Shown piece by piece: positions 36,136 through 45,837 of a stretch of 64,000 nucleotides of DNA (within the stretch, counting starts at the first letter, position 1; every line of letters begins with the position of its first letter). Source of the DNA: Desulfomicrobium escambiense DSM 10707. Lineage in GTDB: Bacteria > Desulfobacterota > Desulfovibrionia > Desulfovibrionales > Desulfomicrobiaceae. The stretch covers positions 178,189-242,188 of the forward strand of contig NZ_AUAR01000005.1 in the NCBI RefSeq assembly GCF_000428825.1, written 5' to 3'. Made by a program: the position numbers and the translations under genes. The notes beneath the pieces were generated by a model. The model did no database searches. It was not told the DNA's origin and saw only the letters and a program-made list of their open reading frames with translations.

Positions 36136-36774
36136 TCAGGGTCTGTAAAGGTGAAAAACGAAGAGCCGCCCCGAGCGCAGGGTCACGGTGGCGGTGGTTT
36201 CGGTGAAGATGTTGCTCATGCCCCAACTGGTGCCGAAGGTCAGGGTGGCGTCACGGAGCGGGTATTCCAGGCCGGAGAGCGTCACGCCGTGGACTTCGGC
36301 CGTAGCCGGGAGCAGGGACAGGGTGTCGCCGACGCTTCCGTTCAGGGTCAGGGGCTGGTCCGTGAGGTGCACGCACTGGCCCTCGTCCATGACGCAGGCC
36401 GGTATGCCGACGGGCAGGCAACGCGACAGCAGGAAGAGGTTGCCCAGGGTATGGTCCAGGCGCCCGCCGGTTCCGCCCAGGATGGAGATGCGCGTCGCGC
36501 CGCGCTCCAGGGCCAGCTCCAGGGCCAGCTCTAGGTCCGTGGCGTCCTTTTTCGGCGGGTGGAGGTCCATCTCGACCCCTGCGTCCCGGTAGCTGGCGAG
36601 GAGGTCTTCCGGAATGGAGTCCATGTCCCCTACGGCCAGGTGGGGGATGATGGACAGCGGCGCAAGGTGGCGGCTGCCCCCGTCCACGCCGACGACGCGG
36701 TCGGCCGTGGCGATCAGGGTGCGGATGTTGTGGGTGAGGTCAAGAGGGCCGTTGGCCAGGAGAACCCAGTGCAT
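36136..36774 (-). CDS. thiN: thiamine pyrophosphokinase
   Basis: Converts thiamine to thiamine diphosphate with ATP. The 212-residue protein has the family motifs RVVGVDGGSRHL (about 27-38), LAVGDMDSIPEDLL (about 47-60), KKDATDLELALELAL (about 78-92) and GGTGGRLDHTLGNLFLL (about 101-117). MHWVLLANGPL at 36774 is the natural N-terminus; an in-frame ATG at 36861 would extend it into non-conserved sequence. It is divergent from the peptidase gene. Confidence 0.92.
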   Translation of the reverse strand: MHWVLLANGPLDLTHNIRTLIATADRVVGVDGGSRHLAPLSIIPHLAVGDMDSIPEDLLASYRDAGVEMDLHPPKKDATDLELALELALERGATRISILGGTGGRLDHTLGNLFLLSRCLPVGIPACVMDEGQCVHLTDQPLTLNGSVGDTLSLLPATAEVHGVTLSGLEYPLRDATLTFGTSWGMSNIFTETTATVTLRSGRLFVFHLYRP

Positions 36775-36966
36775 GGAACGTCCTTGGTGTGAAGTGGGGA
36801 AATCTTGCTGTTTCGGGGGCATCCCGATACGTTTCACAGAGTAATCACGCCGGTTGCCCAAGGCAAGGAGCTCGGCCTGGCCTTAGTTCGAATCGGCTTC
36901 CCCGACCGGTCGACGGGCATAAAAAAGGTCCGGCCCGGCGGCCATGATCCCATCACGGAGGCTTCA

Positions 36967-38355
36967 ATGTTCGATGCGACGATATATGCGGCGAGGCGTG
37001 CGCAAGCGATGCGCTCCGTCGGGACGGGCGTCATTGTGCTCCCCGGCAACGACCTGCTGGGCATGAATTACAAGGCCAATGAATACCCCTTCCGCCAGGA
37101 CGGCTCCTTTTTGTATTTCACCGGCCTGGATACGCCAAGCCTGTGCCTGTGGCTCGACTGCGAGAGCGGTGAGGAGGTGCTGTGCGGGCCCGAGCCGGAC
37201 CTCATGCACACCATCTGGAGCGGCCCTGCGCCGTCCCTGGGTGAGTTGGCGGAAAGGGCCGGGGTTGCCCGGCACGGAAGCGCGGTCGGCGTGCAGGAGC
37301 TTTGCCGTAAGGCTATGGGCAATGGCCGCGAGGTGCACTATCTTCCGCCGTACCAGGGCGACGGCGTGCTGCGGCTGGCGAGATTTCTCGGCAGAACTCC
37401 AGGTGAAATCGAGGCCGGGTTCTCGCAACGGCTCATCGAGGCCATGGTGGAATTGCGCAGCCTGAAGGACGAGACGGAGGTCGAGGAAATCCGCCGAGCC
37501 GTGGCGGTTTCGGCGGACATGTATGCCGAACTCATGGCCTGCTGCCGTCCCGGCGTGTCGGAGATGGAACTCTACGGACGTCTGCAGGGCCTGATCCTGT
37601 CGCGGGGCAGCCGGGAGGCCTTTCCCATGATCCTCTCCCGGCGGGGAGAGGTCCTGCACAATCACACCCATGACCAGATTTTGCGTCAGGGGGACCTGCT
37701 GCTTGTGGATTCCGGGGTCTGCTCGCCGCGGGGATACGCCTCGGACATCACGCGCACCCTGCCCGTGGGCGGTGCGTTTACGCCGTGGCAGCGCGACATC
37801 TACGAAATCGTGCTGCACGCCCAGGCAGTGGGCATCGCCAGCATGGCCCCGGGCATCCCCTTCCTGGACTGCCATCTGGCGGCGGCCAAAGTCATGGTCG
37901 AGGGCCTTTCGGCCCTCGGTCTCATGCGCGGCAAACCGGAAGTCGTCGTGGCCGCCGGAGCCCACGCACTCTTCTGCCCGCACGGCCTGGGTCACATGCT
38001 AGGCCTCGACGTGCACGACATGGAGAGCCTGGGCGAGGACAACGTGGGCTATGACCAGGAATTCCGCCGCAGCGGCCAATTCGGCCTGTCCGGCCTGCGC
38101 ATGGCCCGCAGGCTGCGGCCGGGTTTCGTCGTGACTGTGGAACCGGGCATCTACTTCATCCCCGATCTGATCCGCCTGTGGCGCGAACAGGGTCGGCAAA
38201 CGGAATTCATCGACTACGACGCCCTGGAACCATATCTGGACTTTGGAGGCATCCGCATCGAGGACGACGTGCTGGTCACGGAGACCGGCGTCGATGTCCT
38301 CAGTGCCACCATCCCGAAGACGGTGGCGGAACTCGAAGACCGCATGGCGCAGTGA
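36967..38355 (+). CDS. pepP: Xaa-Pro aminopeptidase (M24B, PepP-like)
   Basis: A 462-residue metallopeptidase removing N-terminal residues before Pro. An aminopeptidase-P N-terminal domain (about 1-150) is followed by the pita-bread catalytic domain. Ligands are the two Asp of DSGVCSPRGYASDITRT (about 248-264), His in HGLGHMLGLDVHD (about 339-351), Glu in VTVEPGIYFIP (about 389-399) and Glu in IRIEDDVLVTE (about 430-440). ATG 36967 follows ACGGAGG. Its stop overlaps the start of the PHP phosphatase gene (TGATG). Confidence 0.93.
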   Translation: MFDATIYAARRAQAMRSVGTGVIVLPGNDLLGMNYKANEYPFRQDGSFLYFTGLDTPSLCLWLDCESGEEVLCGPEPDLMHTIWSGPAPSLGELAERAGVARHGSAVGVQELCRKAMGNGREVHYLPPYQGDGVLRLARFLGRTPGEIEAGFSQRLIEAMVELRSLKDETEVEEIRRAVAVSADMYAELMACCRPGVSEMELYGRLQGLILSRGSREAFPMILSRRGEVLHNHTHDQILRQGDLLLVDSGVCSPRGYASDITRTLPVGGAFTPWQRDIYEIVLHAQAVGIASMAPGIPFLDCHLAAAKVMVEGLSALGLMRGKPEVVVAAGAHALFCPHGLGHMLGLDVHDMESLGEDNVGYDQEFRRSGQFGLSGLRMARRLRPGFVVTVEPGIYFIPDLIRLWREQGRQTEFIDYDALEPYLDFGGIRIEDDVLVTETGVDVLSATIPKTVAELEDRMAQ

Positions 38356-39185
38356 TGCAGCGGATCAGCCTCCACGGCGGCCACAGCGGCCAGTTCTGCG
38401 ACCACGCCCGAGACACCCTGGCGGAAATCGTCGCGGCCTACCACGCCGCGGGGTTTGAATGCGTGGGGCTTACGGAGCATATGCCACCGCTGAGCGATGC
38501 GTGGCTCTATCCCGACGAGGTTGAGTTGGGCAGGACGGCGGTATGGATGCAGGAGCGATTCGGGCGATATGTGGCCGAGGCCAGGCGGCTGGAGCGGGAA
38601 TACGCCGGGCGCATGCGGATTTTGGTGGGGATGGAGAGCGAGTGGTATCCGGGGTGCGGGGAATGGGTGGCAAGGCTGCGGCGCGAGCATGAGTTGGATT
38701 ACGTGGTTGGCTCGGTCCACCACGTAGGTGGGCAGTGTTTCGATTTTTCGAAAGAGGCTTATGCTGACACAGCAGACAGGTTAGGAGGGCTTGAGCCCAT
38801 GTATCTGGCCTACTTTGATTCCCAGTTGACCATGATGCAGACGATCAAGCCGGAGCTGGTAGGGCACCTCGACCTTATCAGGCTCCACGATCCGAATTAC
38901 CCGGACACATTGGCAAAGCCGGAAGTCTGGCGACGAATTATGCGCAATCTGGTATACGTGAGGGAGATTGGAGCTGTGATGGACATGAATGCACGGGCGC
39001 TCCTGAAGGGGCAGGCCGAGCCGTATGTATGTGGCTCCATTTTGCAAGCGGCGTCGGGGATGGGAATTTGTTTCGCCTACGGGGACGACGCCCATGGTCA
39101 CTGTGAGGTCGGTTTCGGATTTGAAAGAGTTGATGCTCTGCTCTTCGGTGTTGGGGAGATGTCTATCAAATCCTGCGAAGTTTAG
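38355..39185 (+). CDS. hisK: PHP-domain histidinol-phosphatase family protein
   Basis: A 276-residue PHP phosphoesterase, probably histidinol phosphatase (HisK/HisJ). Metal-binding motifs: LHGGHSGQFCDHA near the N-terminus, GLTEHMPP (about 38-45), GMESEW (about 93-98), VGSVHHV (about 117-123), HLDLIR (about 170-175) and a C-terminal GDDAHGHCEVG (about 241-251). The first motif has HGGHS where HxH is usual. No other his genes are adjacent, so another PHP substrate is possible. The stop region is convergent with, and overlaps by 20 bases, the membrane protein gene. Confidence 0.85.
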   Translation: MQRISLHGGHSGQFCDHARDTLAEIVAAYHAAGFECVGLTEHMPPLSDAWLYPDEVELGRTAVWMQERFGRYVAEARRLEREYAGRMRILVGMESEWYPGCGEWVARLRREHELDYVVGSVHHVGGQCFDFSKEAYADTADRLGGLEPMYLAYFDSQLTMMQTIKPELVGHLDLIRLHDPNYPDTLAKPEVWRRIMRNLVYVREIGAVMDMNARALLKGQAEPYVCGSILQAASGMGICFAYGDDAHGHCEVGFGFERVDALLFGVGEMSIKSCEV

Positions 39186-39627
39186 GCGTAACCGGTTTTT
39201 TCCAGGCCGACCACATGAGTCGGCTGGAAAAGGCCAGCCCGCTGCCAACCATGACGTAGATTCCAGTCTTGAGCAAGTCGTCGACGGGAAGAGTCCCGAT
39301 GATGCGGCCGAAACAGACCATCACAATAATCAGCGCCCAGTTTTTGAGAGAAAACAGACCACCCAGACAGGTTCGTTCGGGCTTATTGTCGTTATGAGTT
39401 ACGATTTTGGATGCGACTTTGTCAAAAACAAACCGGCTCTTTAAGAATCCCAAAGCAGTTCCTGCCAGTATCGAGTTCAGTATGAACGCCCATGAGCACT
39501 GGTGTGAAAACCACAATCCTTTTCCTGTCAGAAACAAGCCCGCAATTGACCAAGTAAGGGCGGCACCAAAAAGTCGAGTTTTGGGAGTAGCGCGAGGCGT
39601 GAGACTATAAATTATTTGCCTTTGCAT
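39166..39627 (-). CDS. hypothetical membrane protein
   Basis: About 153 residues with four hydrophobic segments (GAALTWSIAGLFLTGKG; SWAFILNSILAGTALGFL; NWALIIVMVCFGRIIG; IYVMVGSGLAFSSRLM) and a basic start (RQIIYSLTPRATPKTRLF). It resembles small membrane proteins of unknown role found in other deltaproteobacteria. The start is uncertain: ATG 39627 has no good ribosome site, and the in-frame ATG 39711 lies inside the pilY1 terminator hairpin. It belongs to the AT-richer block downstream of pilY1. Confidence 0.6.
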   Translation of the reverse strand: MQRQIIYSLTPRATPKTRLFGAALTWSIAGLFLTGKGLWFSHQCSWAFILNSILAGTALGFLKSRFVFDKVASKIVTHNDNKPERTCLGGLFSLKNWALIIVMVCFGRIIGTLPVDDLLKTGIYVMVGSGLAFSSRLMWSAWKKPVTPKLRRI

Positions 39628-39666
39628 GGTGTGTTTGAAGAATGAAGTAGTACGTTCACTTAAATA

Positions 39667-39717
39667 AACGAAGTGCATATGTAATATTGAGAAATGAAAT
39701 TGTATATGCACTTCGTT
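39667..39717 (-). terminator. terminator of the minor-pilin/pilY1 operon
   Basis: Perfect 14-bp inverted repeat AACGAAGTGCATAT / ATATGCACTTCGTT with a 23-base loop, 17 bases after the pilY1 stop. On the minus strand it is followed by TTTATTTA. Confidence 0.65.
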
Positions 39718-39733
39718 ATTGATAATTATATTT

Positions 39734-42700
39734 TTAATTTAAATTTTTTCTCCAAAATAACACTCCTGGGTTTACTTTAATTGGTGTTTCGATTTTAAAA
39801 GTTAAAATAGCTCCAGTGCTAGTTTGCACATATGCAGTTGAGCCATCTTCGCCAACATGAATGCTTGGCGTAATTGCTAACCCTTTTTCAAGTGAAATAT
39901 ATTTGTCAAATTTTCCATTAAGTATGGGGAGATAGTATGATGTGCCTGTTTTGTAATAAAGAGCGTAAAGGTTGCTAGTTCCTTCTGGGATGCAGATATC
40001 ATCGTCAGGAGTGTACGATGTGAAAACAACAGCTCCTCCAAAAACAGCAGATTGTCCTAATACGCGCTCCCAATTAGGAATGAAATCATTTCGCCAGCCT
40101 TTATATGGAGATATTTCTGTAATAAATGTATCCCAGTCTCCGATCAGTTGGCCAGATTTATAAACTTTCACGCACTTTCTGTCATATGAACCTGAGGGGC
40201 AGTCGTCACCGTTGAGTGTAACGTGCGTGCTGTCGTAAAGTTCGCTAGTTATGACAGGGCTAGGTGTATTTTGGACTAACGTGCCGTTGTAGACAGGATC
40301 CTTGACTCCATAGAAAGACATGTGCTGGGTTTGAGGAATGTCGCCGCGATTAAAAAATCGGCCAGCTCCAAAATAGACCCAGAGCTGGTCTGTTTCATCA
40401 ATAGATATGTTGGGTGCAGCGTAGACTGGCTTCGCTACGTCTATTACAACAGCATCGTCCCATGAAGAAGTAGTTTGATTGTTATATGTAGTGATTCTTC
40501 TTAATGTTCCTGCTGGATTTGTCTCATTTCCGCTGATTGTGCCGTAATAAACAAAGTCTGTTTTAAATTCTTTTTGAGTGTTATAGCTGCCATAGTCTAA
40601 ATCTGTTGAAACCGGATCGCCAATAAAAGATAAAGATTCTGTTGTTTTAAAAATATGAGCGCCTGCGGTTTTCGCCTTATTGTTGTTCTCGTCTAAAGAG
40701 TAGACCTTTCCTGCTACGAGTTCTTTTAAGTCTATAACATATAGATGGCCATTTTGCTTGCTAATTGCTGGATTTCGATAGTCATTAGGTATGGTGGTTG
40801 CGTCTCCATTTTCATCTGCCGGGCCAGAACCAAAAACAAGATACCATTGGTTTGTGGAATTTGAAGGATCCATTGTGTTTGCCGTGGCCATAGGCAGCAC
40901 GGTTGGATAGCATGTCGTAAACCCTTGGTTCGGCATTGTTAGCTCTGCTAAAACCTTGGGTGGTTGTTCCGGGTCCGTTATGTCAAGGATGACGTATGCA
41001 GATGTCATTGTTCTGATGTCGGATCCGTTTTTAAGTGGGTCTGATTGTATCATCCCGCCACCGAAACGCATTCCAGCGACTAGTAGGGTTCCCCAACCTT
41101 GCGGATGATATATTCCGGATGAACTTGTTGCACTAAATACCCGAGCATCGAATATTTTAGGTTTTAAATCCATGTAAGGGACATGTAATTTTCCACCATA
41201 GTCCGGATCTGTTAACCACTTTAGATGTGGTAAAAGATTGTAAGGAATATATGACCAAAGTTCCATTCCAAGTGGAAAAGTTGTTTGTGTTCCATTATGC
41301 GACAGTGAAAATCCTTCGCTTTTTGATTTATAAAATCCTCCGTTAAAAGCATGTATCATTCCGTCATTTGCGCCAACGTAAACAACTTGACGCCTATTTT
41401 TGTAATAATTGTAGAAATCGCGATATGTGCTGTCGCGATAGAGTATATGGTAATTTTCAGTTGGTGTTCCAACTATTGTGGGTGAAGAATAAACAATATC
41501 TCCTAGTCGCCAAGTCGTGCCATTGCCAAGAGTGCGAGACCGCATAGGATCAGGAACGGTTTTGCTGTTTATAACAAAGGATTTTTCTGGCTGATCCTGT
41601 CCTCGGATGAAATTGATTTGTCGTTGAGCCAAAATAGGCATGACGTCGTCATCGTCTCGCAAAGAGTTGTCAGTCGGGTAGCCAAGCTTGCCAGAATCTG
41701 ATTCGAACAAAGTTAAATAACTAGAAAAATGAGATTTATTTTTTATGCTCTGCGAACTATTCCACGCAAATTCTTGTTGTTCATTCGTGTCCGCAATCAT
41801 GTTATTGTTTGCATCTGCGAATGTAATTATGTGTCTAGTTTTGTCTCCAGCCAAATAATTGTTGTATTGTCTGTTTTTTGTGATTGTAGAATTGCTAATT
41901 GAGTTAAGCCAAGGAGACGAAGACCATAAAAAATTGATATCTTGTGTAGATATAGTTTGTTTAGTGGCGTCACCTTTTGAGTATCTATAGACATCCGTGC
42001 CGTTATATTCGATATACTTGTCAGAATCATCAAGTATCCCGTTTTGAATGTTATTTGCATCAGGCGTATCCTCATGCATTTTGCCCTCAGTGTCTACAAG
42101 TAGCGCGTGTACTTGGCCCGTCCAAGGGGGGGCGAATGATGTAGCGTTTGAAGGTGGAAAAAATAGGGCTTGATATACTGCGCCTTCTCCGCTGCGAGTT
42201 TGTGAGGTTACAGCTGCAGCTGTTCCGGACATAATTGCTCGTGTGGCAGCTTCAAATGCCTCGGTGATAGCTTTTTCTAAATCTGCGCCAGTTTCCGCTT
42301 CGAAGTAGTTGTCGGGATTAACCTCGTTTTTTGTGGCATTGGATGGGATGGTTCCTACATAACCATCTGTATTGTATTCGTCAGAGTATGGAATTTTATC
42401 GTATCCAAGTTTTCCCTCCGCCAGTAAGTCTGGTGATGGGCGTGCGGGGCTATACGTGCCATCCTTGTCCTGGAAGCCTCCCCATATTGAAGCGTGCTTT
42501 AACAGCGAGCTTGATTTTCCAAAAGCAAAAACTGTAAAAATATTTATAGATTGTAGACCGCCTAAGTCTGGTCTTAGGTCTTGGGTATGAACAAAATATG
42601 AAGCGGTTATGATGTCAGTTGAGCCTCCATTTTCAAAAAACTGAGGAATGTAAGGGTCAACATTTTTCAGAACCGGATACGGATTCGATTTTGAAGGATA

Positions 42701-43777
42701 ATCGAATGTTTTTGAAGGTGAGATATTGTCGTGAGTACTTTCTCCGCCGGTGATAATAATCACATTTTGCTGTGTGCACCAAGTCGGTAAAAATGGATCG
42801 CTGCTTGGATAGTATGTTCCAACAGGCATATCGCCATCAGGAAAGACAAGATCTGGATAGTGGTTATTATTTATGTACCCAGCTACACTCAATAATGTTT
42901 CGCCAAGTGTTGTCGATGTTGAGGTTGGAACGAGTTCGTCTATTGTCTCGATGATATCTGGAGTGCTAGAAGAGGACATTGGGACTTTTAACTCGCCACC
43001 AGCATGTTCATTTCCAGGGTTCCCTGTTTTTAAATCTACAAACCAAAACAGTGCAAAATTTGCCTTAGTTTCAAATTTATGGAGGACGCCCTCTTTGGGC
43101 GTCGACGATTTTATGTATAAATTATAAAGACTATCAATGTCCTTTCCGCCTGATTTGTAACGTATTCTTAAATTAGTGGTGTCTCTTAATTGAAAAAGTT
43201 CTAGGTCTTTGCTGGGGTATGTCGCGGGTATTGGGCTATGAATGTTTCCGTCTAAGTCTGTCGATCCAAGTAAGTAATCGATATAAATTGTCCAATATGA
43301 GTCTTGAGACGTATCGATTGTGCTCGGCATAACTTTATAGTAACCATTTTCGTAGAGTCCGCCGGTTAGTATTTTTTTAGCTACATCAAGCTTATGCATT
43401 GTTGCCCAGTTTAAAAAATTTCCATAAAATGTTTCCGTGTCAGGCTCATCGACAGCATAAAAGTGCTGTGGATTTGTTGAATTATTATATTTATAATATA
43501 AATTTGAATTAAAGTAACCATAGTATTCTTTTTTAGAGTTATACATTTCGCCGATTGTTTCTTTAGGGCCGCCTGCGAGACTGATATTCGCATAGGCTGG
43601 CCTGTTCATCTTGCGAGAATTATCAAAGATAATTGTTACAGACGGCTTGTCGCTGGTGCTAGTAAACGGTGGTCTCCAGTTGAAATCAGTAGCTTTATAT
43701 GCAAGCGTTGGAGTAGATGTAGATATTATTGTAAGCAGTAAGAAAATGTGTTTAATATAATTGATTTTGCTTTTCAT
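39734..43777 (-). CDS. pilY1: PilY1-type type IV pilus tip/biogenesis protein
   Basis: A 1347-residue exported protein. A signal peptide (about 1-26, ending TPTLA) is followed by a divergent VWA-like N-terminal half (SVTIIFDNSRKMNRP, about 46-60; IIITGGESTHDN about 345). The C-terminal PilC/PilY beta-propeller (about 750-1300) contains QVVYVGANDGMIHAFNGGF, PYMDLKPKIFDARVF and WGTLLVAGMRFGGGM. ADANNNMIADTNEQQEF (about 655) resembles an EF-hand calcium loop. PilY1 proteins act in pilus extension, adhesion and surface sensing. It is markedly AT-rich relative to flanking genes. It ends an operon of minor pilins read from 45837 downwards; AGGAGTGAAGG precedes the start. Confidence 0.92.
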   Translation of the reverse strand: MKSKINYIKHIFLLLTIISTSTPTLAYKATDFNWRPPFTSTSDKPSVTIIFDNSRKMNRPAYANISLAGGPKETIGEMYNSKKEYYGYFNSNLYYKYNNSTNPQHFYAVDEPDTETFYGNFLNWATMHKLDVAKKILTGGLYENGYYKVMPSTIDTSQDSYWTIYIDYLLGSTDLDGNIHSPIPATYPSKDLELFQLRDTTNLRIRYKSGGKDIDSLYNLYIKSSTPKEGVLHKFETKANFALFWFVDLKTGNPGNEHAGGELKVPMSSSSTPDIIETIDELVPTSTSTTLGETLLSVAGYINNNHYPDLVFPDGDMPVGTYYPSSDPFLPTWCTQQNVIIITGGESTHDNISPSKTFDYPSKSNPYPVLKNVDPYIPQFFENGGSTDIITASYFVHTQDLRPDLGGLQSINIFTVFAFGKSSSLLKHASIWGGFQDKDGTYSPARPSPDLLAEGKLGYDKIPYSDEYNTDGYVGTIPSNATKNEVNPDNYFEAETGADLEKAITEAFEAATRAIMSGTAAAVTSQTRSGEGAVYQALFFPPSNATSFAPPWTGQVHALLVDTEGKMHEDTPDANNIQNGILDDSDKYIEYNGTDVYRYSKGDATKQTISTQDINFLWSSSPWLNSISNSTITKNRQYNNYLAGDKTRHIITFADANNNMIADTNEQQEFAWNSSQSIKNKSHFSSYLTLFESDSGKLGYPTDNSLRDDDDVMPILAQRQINFIRGQDQPEKSFVINSKTVPDPMRSRTLGNGTTWRLGDIVYSSPTIVGTPTENYHILYRDSTYRDFYNYYKNRRQVVYVGANDGMIHAFNGGFYKSKSEGFSLSHNGTQTTFPLGMELWSYIPYNLLPHLKWLTDPDYGGKLHVPYMDLKPKIFDARVFSATSSSGIYHPQGWGTLLVAGMRFGGGMIQSDPLKNGSDIRTMTSAYVILDITDPEQPPKVLAELTMPNQGFTTCYPTVLPMATANTMDPSNSTNQWYLVFGSGPADENGDATTIPNDYRNPAISKQNGHLYVIDLKELVAGKVYSLDENNNKAKTAGAHIFKTTESLSFIGDPVSTDLDYGSYNTQKEFKTDFVYYGTISGNETNPAGTLRRITTYNNQTTSSWDDAVVIDVAKPVYAAPNISIDETDQLWVYFGAGRFFNRGDIPQTQHMSFYGVKDPVYNGTLVQNTPSPVITSELYDSTHVTLNGDDCPSGSYDRKCVKVYKSGQLIGDWDTFITEISPYKGWRNDFIPNWERVLGQSAVFGGAVVFTSYTPDDDICIPEGTSNLYALYYKTGTSYYLPILNGKFDKYISLEKGLAITPSIHVGEDGSTAYVQTSTGAILTFKIETPIKVNPGVLFWRKNLN

Positions 43778-43865
43778 GCCTTCACTCCTGGGTCATGTGT
43801 GCTTGCAATACTCTTTTGTCGGTCGTAGTCATCACTTAGCGTTATATAAAGTCTGCAATATTGAT

Positions 43866-44363
43866 TTAGTTATCAACATCTCTAAAGCCAAGATCGACTT
43901 CGGCTTCACTATTTCGCGCACCAGTTCTGTGCGATCGAATAAGGTAATGGAACTCTGCCCCATGGGCTAATCCTTTGCCGAAGCCTTCATACCCAGCCCC
44001 AATGATCAATCCAGTTCCTTTGGCGTTAATTTCTAAAAGTCCTGCTTTGATATATGTGGCTTGGTCATTGTAAATATGATATTTTAAAAGCCCTGGTTCA
44101 GTGGCGTTAAATGTGGCGTTTTGCCATTCATTTGCATTGCTTTCATAGAATGTTGAATTGCCTTCGTCAAAAGCCTTCATTATGAATTCTCTGCCGATAT
44201 TCGCCCCTGAATCCGCTCTAAAAAAGGAGGCTTTAGATTCTCTGTCGTTTGCCGCCATAAAAAGATTCAAGTCGGCAATATCAAGTGCAGCAAGCCCAAG
44301 TATCCCTAATATAGTTAGGACAATTACTGCTATGATAAGTGCTGATCCTTTTTCTTGTTTCAT
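43866..44363 (-). CDS. pilX: PilX-like minor pilin accessory protein
   Basis: A 165-residue protein beginning MKQEKGSALIIAVIVLTILG, the typical PilX N-terminus: basic start, GSALI processing-like site, hydrophobic helix. The usual Glu at +5 is replaced, as in other PilX proteins. It has a globular C-terminal part (YHIYNDQATYIKAGLLEINA). ATG 44363 is one base after the pilV stop, consistent with the operon order fimT-pilW-pilV-pilX-pilY1. Confidence 0.82.
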   Translation of the reverse strand: MKQEKGSALIIAVIVLTILGILGLAALDIADLNLFMAANDRESKASFFRADSGANIGREFIMKAFDEGNSTFYESNANEWQNATFNATEPGLLKYHIYNDQATYIKAGLLEINAKGTGLIIGAGYEGFGKGLAHGAEFHYLIRSHRTGARNSEAEVDLGFRDVDN

Positions 44364-44364
44364 T

Positions 44365-44766
44365 CTATTCTTGCGTGTATCTACAAAAATCATATACATA
44401 TTCTGTTTCACCTACTACCCCTTTATTGTTCCACGTGATTGAGCACGTCATTTCTTTGCAAAATTCAACTGGAGTTGCATTGTTGACATTGCAGTTTCTT
44501 TCGTATGATATTCCGTCTATGATTATGCTTTTTGTGGTATCAGTGAGGTTGCCAAATTTTGTTGTGTATTGTTTATAGGATTCTTGTTCAAAAAATTCTT
44601 CAGCAAGCATGCTTGCTTTTGTCATGTAGTAAGATCTGCTGTCTTGTATCGTTGATTTTGCAATCATTGTTGATACAGCGAGTAGTCCGACAGCTAGTAT
44701 TGCTGAAGCGATTAGTACTTCGACTAGCGTAAAGCCATTGATCTTGGATTCATTGTGGTGTTTCAT
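44365..44766 (-). CDS. pilV: type IV pilus minor pilin PilV
   Basis: 133-residue prepilin with the class III cleavage site in INGFTLVEVLIASAILAVGLL (residues about 9-29; cut after Gly, Glu +5 present). The C-terminal part has four Cys that could form disulfides (RNCNVNN, EFCKEMTCS, DFCRYTQE). It lies 9 bases after pilW. Confidence 0.88.
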   Translation of the reverse strand: MKHHNESKINGFTLVEVLIASAILAVGLLAVSTMIAKSTIQDSRSYYMTKASMLAEEFFEQESYKQYTTKFGNLTDTTKSIIIDGISYERNCNVNNATPVEFCKEMTCSITWNNKGVVGETEYVYDFCRYTQE

Positions 44767-44775
44767 TCGCTTTCC

Positions 44776-45363
44776 TCAGTCTAGCCCCATGTTGCGTAGC
44801 CAAACGCGAGTATGCATATTTCTATTACTAATCCCTAGTGCTGCTCTGGCAGGGGATGGTGTCGCTGTTGCATTAATTTCGACCATGCGTATTTTGTCAA
44901 CATTTCCGCTTGTTGGATTGGAGATTTCGACACTGTTTGCATCATAATATGCGAAGCGCAAATCGCTGATATTTGATGCTGCCTCAACCCATGTGTCATC
45001 GTCTGTCATGTATACAAGAAGGTGGTTTGTGCTGTTTCTTGTGTATGCAATAATATTTGTTGAGTTGTTGTTTAATGACATTCCGCGTGTGCAGTATATG
45101 GAAGTTTGATTTGTAGCTGTCGCATTAAATCCGAAATTTCCTATTCCCATCGGTTTAAAGCCACACATTCTAAGTTCTTCCGACATGTCGACTAGCGCAG
45201 TAAGAAGCTCTTGCTGCATCATTGTTGTCTCTTCCTGCTTGGCAGCCATAAGGTTATGCACGCGAAAAAGATTATAGATGCCCGTCACAATAATACCCAT
45301 CATGACTAAGCCCACTAGGATTTCCACCAAGGTCATGCCGTGTTCTTTGTTTCTTTCAGGCAT
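44776..45363 (-). CDS. pilW: type IV pilus minor pilin PilW (AT-rich copy)
   Basis: 195-residue minor pilin with prepilin motif EHGMTLVEILVGLVMMG (residues about 7-23). Conserved features are QEETTMMQQELLTALVDMSE, ELRMCGFKPMG and an AIYCT-like SIYCTRGM. It is paralogous to the GC-richer PilW at 46268-46942: the two share the KQEETT-MQQELL block, ELRMCG, the LRFAYYD motif and the VEI-ITATPS end. Confidence 0.88.
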   Translation of the reverse strand: MPERNKEHGMTLVEILVGLVMMGIIVTGIYNLFRVHNLMAAKQEETTMMQQELLTALVDMSEELRMCGFKPMGIGNFGFNATATNQTSIYCTRGMSLNNNSTNIIAYTRNSTNHLLVYMTDDDTWVEAASNISDLRFAYYDANSVEISNPTSGNVDKIRMVEINATATPSPARAALGISNRNMHTRVWLRNMGLD

Positions 45364-45387
45364 GCTTCAATCTCCTTAAGCTTATTA

Positions 45388-45837
45388 CTAATTTGTCACG
45401 ATGCTGCCTGAGGATCGGACGGTTATTGTCAGTGTCTTTTCGGCGTTGTTTTTGATTGGTAGTGAGTCAGCAACTGATGCTCTGCCACGGCTGTTAAACG
45501 TGGTAATAAGGGATCCTGTGAGATGAACGTTGCTTTGCAGGGACGAAAGATTGAATTGTCTGTATATCGTTCCATCATCTAGTCTGACGATACACGAATT
45601 TTCGTTTTGTGTGCAGTTCAGGCTGACAGGCTGATTCCTCTTGATGGCCTCGATGCGCGCATCTTGGCACATGCTCACGATTGTTCTCGCCGCCCGCTTC
45701 AGATTGGCTTGAGGAATCCATTTCATCAGCGCCAAGCCAGACAAGCCTGCAAGGATGGCAATTATCGCCACGATGACGAGCAATTCGACCAGACTGAAAC
45801 CCTGTGATGTCGCCGGGGTGTTTTTTTTTGTGATCAT
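45388..45837 (-). CDS. fimT: type IV pilus pseudopilin FimT/GspH family
   Basis: 149-residue prepilin with cleavage motif SQGFSLVELLVIVAIIAILAG (about 11-31), followed by the GspH/FimT domain (CQDARIEAIKRNQPVSLNC about 55-73; TFNSRGRAS about 114-122). It is the first gene of the minor-pilin operon. ATG 45837 is preferred over an in-frame TTG at 45867. Confidence 0.88.
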   Translation of the reverse strand: MITKKNTPATSQGFSLVELLVIVAIIAILAGLSGLALMKWIPQANLKRAARTIVSMCQDARIEAIKRNQPVSLNCTQNENSCIVRLDDGTIYRQFNLSSLQSNVHLTGSLITTFNSRGRASVADSLPIKNNAEKTLTITVRSSGSIVTN